Made by a program: the position numbers and the translations under genes. Positions 1 through 5,739 of a stretch of 7,499 nucleotides of DNA are shown here, in pieces. The stretch is from the NCBI GenBank assembly GCA_030040755.1, contig JASHTC010000167.1:1-7499 (forward strand), in the 5' to 3' direction. The notes below the pieces were generated by a model. The model did not search any database. It was not told the DNA's origin and saw only the letters and a list, made by a program, of their open reading frames with translations. Each line of letters begins with the position of its first letter. The stretch's first letter is position 1. The DNA is from Thermoplasmata archaeon (lineage in GTDB: Archaea > Thermoplasmatota > Thermoplasmata > Lutacidiplasmatales > UBA184).

Positions 1-5
1 CCGGA

Positions 6-169
6 GGGAGCATAGGCTAACTTGGCAGACCAGCGGGCTCCAGTCAGGGCGACCGGCGGGTCCCCTGTGAATTGATCGGGTCTGCGGAGGGGCGCAACGC
101 GCCCCGGTGACGATTGACTGGAGCGCGCGGAGAGACCCGCATATGGGGGTTCAAATCCCCCTGCTCCCA
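6..169 (+). tRNA. tRNA-Trp (anticodon CCA) interrupted by a 91-nt intron
   Basis: The acceptor strands GGGAGCA (6-12) and TGCTCCC (162-168) pair perfectly, and the discriminator is A169. U8-A9 are at 13-14. The D arm is 15-31, with A14, G18G19 and A21 at their expected places and one C-A mismatch in its stem. The anticodon stem is GCGGG (33-37) with CCCGC (136-140). The anticodon loop reads C-T-CCA-G (38-43) and continues at A135. The T arm is GGGGG/CCCCC (145-149/157-161) with loop TTCAAAT. Removing 44-134 leaves a 73-nt tRNA, so the intron lies between positions 37 and 38, the canonical archaeal site. CCA is not encoded. The anticodon CCA assigns it to tryptophan. The promoter would lie upstream of the window. 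Only five bases precede the gene here, so its upstream context is unknown. Confidence 0.93.
44..134 (+). other. Archaeal tRNA-Trp intron, possible box C/D methylation guide
   Basis: Splice signals: CTCC (38-41) pairs with GGAG (129-132), giving a 4-bp central helix. It is flanked by three-base bulges AG|T (42-44) and AG|A (133-135), with the anticodon stem as the outer helix. This matches a bulge-helix-bulge cut by the archaeal tRNA endonuclease, although I see no good inner helix. The intron also carries a hairpin (89-94/100-105, loop CAACG) flanked by CGGA (85-88) and GTGACGA (107-113). These resemble boxes D' and C'. Intron bases 115-124 are antisense to 37-46, across the 5' junction. Bases 77-83 are antisense to 133-139, across the 3' junction. 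In haloarchaea the tRNA-Trp intron is known to guide 2'-O-methylation of C34 and U39. A similar role here is inferred, and the D boxes deviate from CTGA. Confidence 0.75.
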
Positions 170-521
170 TTTACCTCGAGAGCGGGTCTCTCTTCCATAC
201 GGCCGACGGCCATGTGGCCTCCCGGGGAGCAGGTGGAGGCCGTCGATGACTGCGGTTCGGATGCCCCATAGGGTCGGCCCGTTGGGGAGGAGCGGACGGC
301 CACCTCGTCCTCCGCAACGGTCGAATACGGGCGGCGGACCATTGAGGGGAGAGGGGTTCCGGTCGAGAAAGGGTAGCCACAGAGTCGCCTCACCAATCGC
401 AGGGAGGAGCTAGGCGGCCGCCGTGACCAGGAGCCGACGGCGGGAGGTGGGAGCACGCGACCTTCTGGAGCGGACGAGAACCGGTCCCCGACCCGTCGGC
501 TCCAGGTCCATCGTTACCGCC
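170..521. other. Intergenic region, no gene recognised; contains inverted repeats
   Basis: These 352 bases lie between the tRNA and the minus-strand surface protein. No reading frame here looks like a protein: the open frames overlap the tRNA and read as Arg/Pro/Ser-rich composition. GCGGGTCTCTC at 182-192 is the exact complement of 130-140, the 3' splice region of the tRNA. A smaller hairpin is possible at 204-211/238-245 (8 bp). The long inverted repeat at 425-508 is listed separately. I searched by eye for the signature motifs of SRP RNA and RNase P RNA and did not find them. A small structured RNA cannot be excluded. Confidence 0.5.
425..508. repeat. Long imperfect inverted repeat (16-bp arms, 52-bp loop) beyond the surface-protein stop
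   Basis: Arms 425-440 and 493-508 are complementary at 15 of 16 positions; the only mismatch is A429 opposite A504. The core arm is GGAGCCGACGG (430-440) with CCGTCGGCTCC (493-503). The repeat begins 13 bases past the stop codon of the minus-strand gene that ends at 522, so it would be a large 3'-UTR hairpin in that transcript. No T-rich tract follows on the minus strand, so it is not a typical archaeal terminator. It could be an RNA-stability element, a small RNA, or the end structure of a tiny mobile element. The sequence does not decide between these. Confidence 0.6.
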
Positions 522-1295
522 TTAGCTCGCGCGTCGAATTCTGACCGCGACCCCCACTGCGAATGCTCCGGCCAGCGAGAATCCGAGGACGGGCCCGTAT
601 GGGAACCCCGGCGACGGCGACGATCCCGACGCGGGCGGCGGTCCCACGAATCCGCACTGACATGTGGCGTTAAAGAAAAATGGACCGCTCAGCACGTTGG
701 TCCAAACATCACCGTCCCAAATTTCTGCGTAGCCGCACTCACCGAAGTAGTATGCGGAGTTGTTGTAGCACCAACTCGGCGCATAGCCAACAATGAAATT
801 TGCGTAGAGCCCCTGGCTGTCCCCGGAACTGCCGGCGGAGAAGTTCCGGGCCGCCCAGTAGGAAAGGTTGGCCCCGTAACCGGGGTAATTCAGGTAGAAG
901 GGTCCCCCCCAGGTGTCGATCCACCAGATGAACACCTGCTGGGTGCAGAGCTCGGTCCAGAGCAAGGTGACGTTCGCGTCGTAGCCCGTCAAGCCGGGCG
1001 CCGAGCCGGGGTCGGGTCCCAGCAGCCCGCAATAACTCAGGTTGGCCGGCACGGGGTAGCTGGAGGCCGCAACGCCTCGGGGCCCCCCCGCGGCGTCGGG
1101 AAGGCGGGCGGAGTTCAAGCCCCGGGGTGACGATCCCTGAACGGCCAGGACTGGGCTGAGAGCAAGCAGAAGTACGACACCCAGAGCCACGAGTCGGCGT
1201 GTGGACCCCGGACCGACGGGCCGACGCGGTCGTCGGGGCCCCGACGCCCTGACGCGACCCCGGTCCGACCAGCTGCGGCCCTCGTGGGCCGGCAT
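522..1295 (-). CDS. Secreted, membrane-anchored surface protein of unknown function
   Basis: This 257-residue protein has no family I recognise. The N-terminus is basic (about eight Arg in residues 7-34). A hydrophobic segment at 35-52 ends in small residues, so it looks like a signal peptide with cleavage near 53-55. The ectodomain (about 55-217) is rich in Tyr, Trp, Asn and Gly. It has six Cys (89, 117, 176, 187, 212, 214) that could form disulfides, and six N-glycosylation sequons (N85, N108, N143, N151, N178, N209). A Pro/Ser/Gly linker (218-231) leads to a membrane helix (233-251) and a short basic tail, RIRRAS. This is the usual layout of an archaeal cell-surface protein anchored outside the membrane. 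The ATG at 1295 is chosen because a TATA-like element lies about 30 bases upstream. The open frame continues far upstream, but only as antisense of the flippase. Existence of the gene is secure; function is unknown. Confidence 0.85.
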   Translation of the reverse strand: MPAHEGRSWSDRGRVRASGPRRPRRPVGPGSTRRLVALGVVLLLALSPVLAVQGSSPRGLNSARLPDAAGGPRGVAASSYPVPANLSYCGLLGPDPGSAPGLTGYDANVTLLWTELCTQQVFIWWIDTWGGPFYLNYPGYGANLSYWAARNFSAGSSGDSQGLYANFIVGYAPSWCYNNSAYYFGECGYAEIWDGDVWTNVLSGPFFFNATCQCGFVGPPPASGSSPSPGFPYGPVLGFSLAGAFAVGVAVRIRRAS

Positions 1296-1658
1296 ACATG
1301 GACGATAGCCGCCTACGCGGCAAATAGTTTCAGTGCAGTGTGTTTTACTGTCTCCCCCGTCCGGCGCGCCCCTCACGGATTTGTCACGGGCCGGGCGCGT
1401 GCCGACCCGCCGCGTCGCCCGATGGGTCGTCTCCCAACCGACTTCCCCGGGGGCCCGTCGCTCTCGGTGTAGGGTGTGGGACGTCCCCGTGCGTGGGGAA
1501 CACTGCCACGTCTTCGCCACGGGGTCGCTCAGGTTGTGGACAGGGCCCGGCGGGATGCGAGAGTTCAGAAGCGCGGCGTCGGTGCCGGGGCCGCCAGCGC
1601 CGGACCGGTCGGACCGAGGGGATAAGAGGGGGCCGCCGTAATTCGGAGCCGGACATCC
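1296..1658. other. Divergent intergenic region, no gene recognised
   Basis: These 363 bases separate the minus-strand surface protein from the plus-strand flippase. Short open frames on both strands have only GC-rich low-information translations. The minus-strand TATA-like element is at 1321-1330. On the plus side GATAAG (1621-1626) lies about 35 bases before the TTG start of the flippase and may be its TATA element. CGGACCG occurs twice, 9 bases apart (1601-1607 and 1610-1616), and could be a regulator site. A lone palindrome at 1483-1501 resembles one CRISPR repeat but is not repeated. Confidence 0.5.
1321..1330 (-). promoter_or_regulatory. TATA-like element of the surface-protein gene
   Basis: On the minus strand this reads AAACTATTTG, in an otherwise GC-rich region. 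Its centre is about 30 bases before the ATG at 1295, the spacing expected for an archaeal promoter producing a leaderless or nearly leaderless mRNA. There is no clear purine-rich ribosome binding site before this ATG, which agrees with leaderless initiation. Confidence 0.45.
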
Positions 1659-3425
1659 TTGCAGTCTTCGGATCCGGCGCCGACGTCCGCCCCACCTCCG
1701 GTCGAGGTCCCGAAGCAGGCGTTCTCGCTCACCCTGAGCTCGGGAGCGGTCTTCGCGATCAGTCTCCTCGTTCAGGTCATCGGGCTCGCGGGCAGCACCC
1801 TGCTTTACCACTATGTCGGGGTCCTGGGTCCGCCGCAGTACGCGCCCGATTACGGGATCGCGCTCATCGGTACCGCCCAGTTCTTCCTCTTGATCGCCTC
1901 CTCGATCAACGGGGTCGGCGACCTGCGGGTCGGCACGGCCTACACCTACTTCCTCGCGCGGGGAAAGCCGGCGAAGGACAACACGCTGACCTACCTGGTG
2001 GTGCGCACCGCGATGGTCGGCGCGGTGTGCCTGGTCCTCTTCGTCATCGCCCCGCTGTCGCTCGGGATCGGCCAGCTCGCGCCGCCGGGGATCGAACTCG
2101 AGACGTTCGGGATCGCGCTCCTCCTCCCGTTCCTGTGGTCCATCTCGACGGTCTACAACGCGATGTTCATCGGGCAGGGAAATTCCCTGAAGGCCCAGTA
2201 CCCGTCGATGGTGGAGGCATGCGCCCGACTGGTCGCCCTCTACTACGTCGCCTTCTACGACCAGACGATCCTGGGGATCGTGCTCGCCTATGTGGTCGGG
2301 GCGTCCTGCTCCGCGCTCTTCAGTCTCCCCGCCATCGCCCGACAGTTGTCGTCGTTCAAGGTCGTGGAGGCGATCCGGATGTACCGGTTCGCCTGGCCGC
2401 TGATGGCCAGCCTGATGCTGAACTACCTGGTGACCAACACGGTCCCGCTCCTCATCAAGATCGGGGTGAACGCCGAGCAATTCTCCGTGTTCCTGGTCGC
2501 CAACGGCTGGCGGGTCCTCGTGCTCTCCCTGCCCGCGGCGATCACGACCCCCCTGTTCCCGTACCTCGCGGGCCTCCACAAGCAGGAGCGGTACGAGGGG
2601 ATCCGTACGGGAACCTGGCAGGCGCTCCGATACGCCGCCATGCTGCTCGTTCCGGGGGTCGTCGCCCTGGTGATCTACCGCGCCAACTTCCTCGCCGAGT
2701 TCGGCAACAAGGCCTACGCGAGCCAAGGGGCCCTCTCCCTCGCCATCCTGGCGGTCGGGGCGGTGCCGCTGGCGCTCAGCCAGATCATCCAGTCGAGCAT
2801 CAACGCGATCGGGCGCCAGCGGCTGGAGCTGTACATCACGAGCACGCAGATTGTGGTGCTCCTGGTCGGAATCGCTCTCCTCATGCCCCCATGGGGGCTC
2901 CTCCAGATCCACCCGGGAATCGTCGCCGGGTCCGTGGCGGTCCTCCTCTCCTCGGTGGCCGCGCTCGCCCTCAACACCTACTTCATGGAGACCCTGATCC
3001 GGGTGCACATCGACCCCTGGTCGATCGCGGGGATCACGGTCAGCGCGGGGGTAGCATTCTCCGCCCTCGTGGGTCTCAACCGCCTCGACCTCTTCCCGGT
3101 CAGCACCATCCCCGAGCTGCTGGCGGCGGTGGTCATCGGCTTCACGGTCTACTTCTTCGTCCTCGCGGCGGTCGGCGAGCTGACCCGGGAGGACGTCCAT
3201 CGGATCGGGCTCTCCCTGGGTCTGCCCAAGGGGCTCGTCGAGGCGTTCGCGCAGATCCCGTGGCGAAAGAAGACCGCCTTCCTCGCGCCGGTGGACCTGG
3301 CCCGGGCGCCCGGCCTGCGCCCCACCGAGCTTCCCGAGGCGTTCACGGGTGTCCGGGAGCTGCCCGAGATGGTCATTTCGGATGAGCCCCCGCTCGACGA
3401 GAACCAGGGCGGACATCCGCCGTGA
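1659..3425 (+). CDS. Polytopic flippase, polysaccharide/oligosaccharide exporter type (MOP superfamily)
   Basis: The 588-residue protein is almost wholly hydrophobic helices from about residue 27 to 505, consistent with 12-14 membrane segments. The overall pattern fits the Wzx/RfbX-like polysaccharide biosynthesis family, whose members flip lipid-linked sugars across the membrane. Supporting features are an N-terminal helix ending in a glycine-rich turn, repeated Gly/Pro-containing helices, and a mid-protein segment, YRFAWPLMASLMLNY (242-256), like the start of the second half-domain in these proteins. A soluble tail of about 80 residues (508-588) follows the last helix. Start: TTG at 1659 is the first possible start after an in-frame stop at 1623, and no ATG occurs until residue 169. 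GGAG (1645-1648) lies 10 bases upstream. The substrate is unknown. The divergent sequon-rich surface protein makes a role in surface glycan or S-layer glycosylation plausible, by inference only. Confidence 0.8.
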   Translation: MQSSDPAPTSAPPPVEVPKQAFSLTLSSGAVFAISLLVQVIGLAGSTLLYHYVGVLGPPQYAPDYGIALIGTAQFFLLIASSINGVGDLRVGTAYTYFLARGKPAKDNTLTYLVVRTAMVGAVCLVLFVIAPLSLGIGQLAPPGIELETFGIALLLPFLWSISTVYNAMFIGQGNSLKAQYPSMVEACARLVALYYVAFYDQTILGIVLAYVVGASCSALFSLPAIARQLSSFKVVEAIRMYRFAWPLMASLMLNYLVTNTVPLLIKIGVNAEQFSVFLVANGWRVLVLSLPAAITTPLFPYLAGLHKQERYEGIRTGTWQALRYAAMLLVPGVVALVIYRANFLAEFGNKAYASQGALSLAILAVGAVPLALSQIIQSSINAIGRQRLELYITSTQIVVLLVGIALLMPPWGLLQIHPGIVAGSVAVLLSSVAALALNTYFMETLIRVHIDPWSIAGITVSAGVAFSALVGLNRLDLFPVSTIPELLAAVVIGFTVYFFVLAAVGELTREDVHRIGLSLGLPKGLVEAFAQIPWRKKTAFLAPVDLARAPGLRPTELPEAFTGVRELPEMVISDEPPLDENQGGHPP

Positions 3426-3429
3426 CCCG

Positions 3430-3447
3430 GGGCCGGTACGGCGGCCC
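3430..3447 (+). terminator. Possible hairpin after the flippase stop
   Basis: GGGCCG (3430-3435) and CGGCCC (3442-3447) form a 6-bp stem with a 6-base loop, starting four bases after the stop codon. No good T-tract follows (GGTCTCCCCACTTGT), so termination here is uncertain. The 158-base gap to the next start also suggests separate transcription units. Confidence 0.22.
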
Positions 3448-3583
3448 GGTCTCCCCACTTGTATCCGAGTGCGCTACCGTGTCACTGCGGCGGAGAATGA
3501 GGGGATACGGCCCACTTTGTCGCTTCCCACGCTTCACAGAGCTTATGCCCCAGGGCGGGCTAGTCGGGGCGAGATCTCCCCCC

Positions 3584-3976
3584 ATGATCCACGTAGAAGT
3601 CCGGCCTGCCGCCTCCCAGCAGGTCAAGACCCTCATCCGCGGACAGAGCCCCGAGATCGGGGTCCGGGTCTACGCCCAGCCCGGCGGGGGCGGCTGTTGC
3701 GGGGGAGGCTCGGCGGTCCAGTTCGGCCTGGCGTTCGCCAAGCCGCGGTCCGATGACGAGGTCATCGCCGGCGACGGGTTCCGTCTTCTGGTCGACCCGA
3801 CCAGCACGAAGTTCGTCGACGGGGCGGTCATCGACTACGTCGAGGGGCTCCAGGAGTCCGGCTTCAAGATCACGAACCCGACGCTGCCCGAACCCGACGC
3901 CGCCGGTCTCTCCGGCGGCTGCGGCTCGTGCGGCAGCAACGCGGAGAACGGCGGCGGCTGCAGCTGCGGCCACTGA
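3584..3976 (+). CDS. A-type iron-sulfur carrier, IscA/HesB family, with extra C-terminal cysteines
   Basis: This family binds Fe-S clusters or iron and passes them to target proteins in the cytoplasm. The 130 residues follow the family pattern. LIRG (17-20) and GVRVYAQPGGGGCC (26-39) contain the first conserved Cys region (C38/C39, matching Cys35 of E. coli IscA). GFRLLVDP (65-72), then FVDGAVIDYVE (77-87), then SGFKITNP (92-99) lead to the C-terminal cysteines. The usual CGCG-Ser-Phe end is altered: about eight extra residues precede CGSC (113-116), and a second pair, CSC (126-128), ends the protein. Start: ATG at 3584 fits where homology begins. The frame is open back to 3422, but that part reads as non-coding. 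A TATA-like TTATG lies at 3543-3547. Six C directly precede the ATG. Family assignment is strong; the exact role (IscA, ErpA or SufA-like) cannot be told. Confidence 0.85.
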   Translation: MIHVEVRPAASQQVKTLIRGQSPEIGVRVYAQPGGGGCCGGGSAVQFGLAFAKPRSDDEVIAGDGFRLLVDPTSTKFVDGAVIDYVEGLQESGFKITNPTLPEPDAAGLSGGCGSCGSNAENGGGCSCGH

Positions 3977-3999
3977 GGGTCCCTCCGATTCGGCCCTCG

Positions 4000-4035
4000 T
4001 TATCTGTCCGGCTCGTTCCCGGGGTCCCGGGAGCG
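4000..4035 (+). promoter_or_regulatory. Candidate promoter and palindromic operator of the ABC operon
   Basis: TTATCT (4000-4005) is a TATA-like element in the gap between the Fe-S carrier and the ATPase. Just downstream a palindrome is centred between 4024 and 4025. TCCCGGG (4017-4023) and CCCGGGA (4026-4032) are perfect 7-bp arms around GT. The symmetry extends to 4014 and 4035 with one G-T wobble. A transcription start about 25 bases after the TATA centre would fall inside the palindrome. That is a typical position for an archaeal repressor site. Regulator and function are inferred. Confidence 0.35.
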
Positions 4036-4058
4036 GACGGGCTTCCGGCACGACCCCC

Positions 4059-4985
4059 ATGAGCGCAGAGCCTCTCTGGAGCGAGAACCTCCGCAAGGTC
4101 TACCCCGTCAAGGGGGGCCTCCCGGTGGAGGCCCTGGCCGGGGTCTCGATGAACGTGCGGCCCGGCGAGCGCGTCGCCCTGCTCGGGCGCAACGGGGCGG
4201 GCAAGACGACCTTCCTGCGGATCGCCTCGACCCTGCTGCGACCCACCTCCGGCTCGATCCGGGTCTTTGGCTACGACGTCGACAAGAGCCCCGAGAAGGC
4301 CCGACCGTACATCGCCGTCGTGCCTCAGGAGGGAAAGCCGTTCTTCCATCTCAGCCCGCGGGAGCAGGTCTACACCTACCTGCGCGCCCGGGGGTTGAGC
4401 CGCGAGACGGCGCATAGCCGGACCGAGGAGGCGCTGACCCGGATGGGCCTCACGGAGGTCGCGGACCGCCTCGCGATCACGCTCTCGGGAGGGCAGCGCC
4501 AGCGAACGATGGTGGCGACGGTCATCGCCACCGAGGCCCCCCTCCTGTTCCTCGACGAGCCGACGATCGGGATGGACCCGTTCGCCCGGCGCGAGGTCTG
4601 GTCCTCGCTGCGGAACCTGACGGTCAAGGGGTCGACGATCCTCCTGACGACCCACTACCTGGACGAGGCGGAGGCGCTCAGCCACCGCCTGTACATCGTC
4701 GAGCGGGGCCGGGTGATCGTCAGCGGGACGGCCGACGACCTCAAGCGGTCGGTCGGCGGCACCGTCAAGGTCTCCCTGCCGAACTCGCCCGGGCGCGCGG
4801 AACTGTTCCGCTCGTTCGGGGAGGTCGTGACCGACGGCGACGGCATCACGGTGATCGTCACGCCCGAACGTCTCGGCGAGGTCATGGACCTCACCGCGAA
4901 GAGCCACCTCACCCCCAGCGTGGGCCCGGTGTCCCTCGAGGAGGCGTTCCTCCGCGTGGTCGGGCGGAAGATCGATGAGGATTGA
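4059..4985 (+). CDS. ABC transporter ATP-binding protein (ABC-2 exporter type)
   Basis: This 308-residue cytoplasmic nucleotide-binding subunit powers transport by ATP hydrolysis. All motifs are intact: Walker A GRNGAGKTT (43-51), Q-loop Gln at 90, signature LSGGQ (142-146), Walker B LLFLDEP (162-168) with catalytic E167, D-loop near GMDP (171-174), and H-loop His199. A C-terminal domain (about 225-308) follows, including VSLEEAFLRVVG (291-302). This resembles the C-terminal helix common in DrrA/NatA-like exporters. Start: ATG at 4059 precedes the first recognisable strand (SENLRKVYPV), and five C sit directly before it. The frame is open further upstream only as a shadow of the preceding gene. 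It is the first gene of an operon, and its last 11 bases overlap the first permease gene. The substrate cannot be inferred from the ATPase; drug, lipid or ion export are all possible. Confidence 0.93.
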   Translation: MSAEPLWSENLRKVYPVKGGLPVEALAGVSMNVRPGERVALLGRNGAGKTTFLRIASTLLRPTSGSIRVFGYDVDKSPEKARPYIAVVPQEGKPFFHLSPREQVYTYLRARGLSRETAHSRTEEALTRMGLTEVADRLAITLSGGQRQRTMVATVIATEAPLLFLDEPTIGMDPFARREVWSSLRNLTVKGSTILLTTHYLDEAEALSHRLYIVERGRVIVSGTADDLKRSVGGTVKVSLPNSPGRAELFRSFGEVVTDGDGITVIVTPERLGEVMDLTAKSHLTPSVGPVSLEEAFLRVVGRKIDED

Positions 4986-5739
4986 GACGACCGAGGGGGG
5001 CGCCCGCGCGTTCCGGGGGACGGGGGCCTTCCTTTGGACCGAGGTGCTCGTCCAAGCGCACGAGGAGCTGGCGATGGCGACCGCGATGGTCACCCAGACC
5101 GTCCTGCTCGTCTTCGTCTACATCCTCAACCCGGCGCTCATCGGGGTCGCGCTCGTCGGTTCGGTGCTCTTCTCCTCCTTCACCCTCGGCCAACGGGTCC
5201 TCAACGAGGCCGCCTACATCCGCATCGACCACAAGGCGAACGACCTCTACCTCGCGGGCCCGATGAGCCCGGAAGGGTACTTCCTCGGGATGGCGGCCGG
5301 GGTCCTCGTCGTCTACCTCCCCCCGGTCGCGTTGCTCGGGACCCTGGCGGTGGTGGTGGCGCATCTCTCGGTCGGGACCAGCCTCACCCTCATCGCGCTC
5401 GCCTCCGTGGTCTGGCTCTTCGCGGCGTCGATCGGCTACATCTTCTCGACGTTCTTCCGCGACAACCGGGCGATCTGGGCCTACGCGAGCCTGTTCTTCA
5501 ACGTCTTCGGGGTGCTGCCGCCGGTCTTCTACCCGTTCGGGTTCTTCCCCACGTACCTCCAGCCGGTCGCGCTGCTGATGCCTCCCAGTGCCGCCGCCGC
5601 GCTGCTGCAGACCCGGATCGGCGCGGCCGCCCTGAGCACCGGCCAGGTGTGGGTCGCCCTTCTCGGCCTCGCCGGCGAGACGACCTTCGTGTTCCTCTTC
5701 GCGGTCTACTGGGCACACCGCACGGTGCGGGGGACCTAG
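4975..5739 (+). CDS. ABC-2-type transporter permease, first membrane subunit
   Basis: The 254-residue membrane subunit has about six helices (near 34-52, 55-73, 103-125, 135-157, 166-186 and 225-245). An N-terminal amphipathic stretch, FLWTEVLVQAHEEL (19-32), would lie on the cytoplasmic side. The region after helix five, LPPVFYPFGFFP (181-192) followed by LLMPPSAAAALLQ (200-212), is the characteristic ABC-2 family segment. There, a Pro-rich loop between the last two helices leads into a short re-entrant helix. The cytoplasmic loop 74-102, with RIDHKANDLYLAGPMSPEGY (83-102), is where the ATPase coupling helix is expected. Start: ATG at 4975 overlaps the end of the ATPase gene by 11 bases, the pattern of translational coupling. 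No in-frame alternative looks better. It probably pairs with the next permease as a heterodimer. Confidence 0.88.
   Translation: MRIETTEGGARAFRGTGAFLWTEVLVQAHEELAMATAMVTQTVLLVFVYILNPALIGVALVGSVLFSSFTLGQRVLNEAAYIRIDHKANDLYLAGPMSPEGYFLGMAAGVLVVYLPPVALLGTLAVVVAHLSVGTSLTLIALASVVWLFAASIGYIFSTFFRDNRAIWAYASLFFNVFGVLPPVFYPFGFFPTYLQPVALLMPPSAAAALLQTRIGAAALSTGQVWVALLGLAGETTFVFLFAVYWAHRTVRGT

Noticed and set aside
170..521. Possible SRP RNA or RNase P RNA gene in the structured gap after the tRNA
   Set aside because: The conserved core motifs of these RNAs are not seen, and the strong inverted repeat alone does not match either fold.
1483..1501. Palindrome whose reverse complement (GTTCCCCACGCACGGGGAC) resembles a type I-E CRISPR repeat
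   Set aside because: Only one copy is present, with no regularly spaced repeats on either side and no cas gene in the window. It is most likely a chance hairpin.
1340..3385. A plus-strand open frame of 681 codons overlapping the flippase in another frame
   Set aside because: Its translation is low-information Arg/Gly/Pro/Ala, while the flippase frame gives regular membrane helices.
522..3458. A continuous minus-strand open frame of 978 codons covering the flippase antisense and the surface-protein gene
   Set aside because: Only the last 257 codons look like a protein, with signal peptide, sequons and anchor. The upstream part is antisense to the flippase and is Arg/Asp/Glu/Gly-rich, as expected for a stop-poor shadow frame in high-GC DNA.
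3422..3583. 54-residue N-terminal extension of the Fe-S carrier
   Set aside because: The frame is open, but it begins at the flippase stop, shows no domain or signal peptide, and the family normally starts where the ATG at 3584 lies.
3870..5718. Long minus-strand open frames opposite the ABC ATPase and first permease
   Set aside because: They are rich in Arg, Asp, Glu and Gly with no family motif, and lie opposite genes with intact ABC motifs. They are shadow frames.
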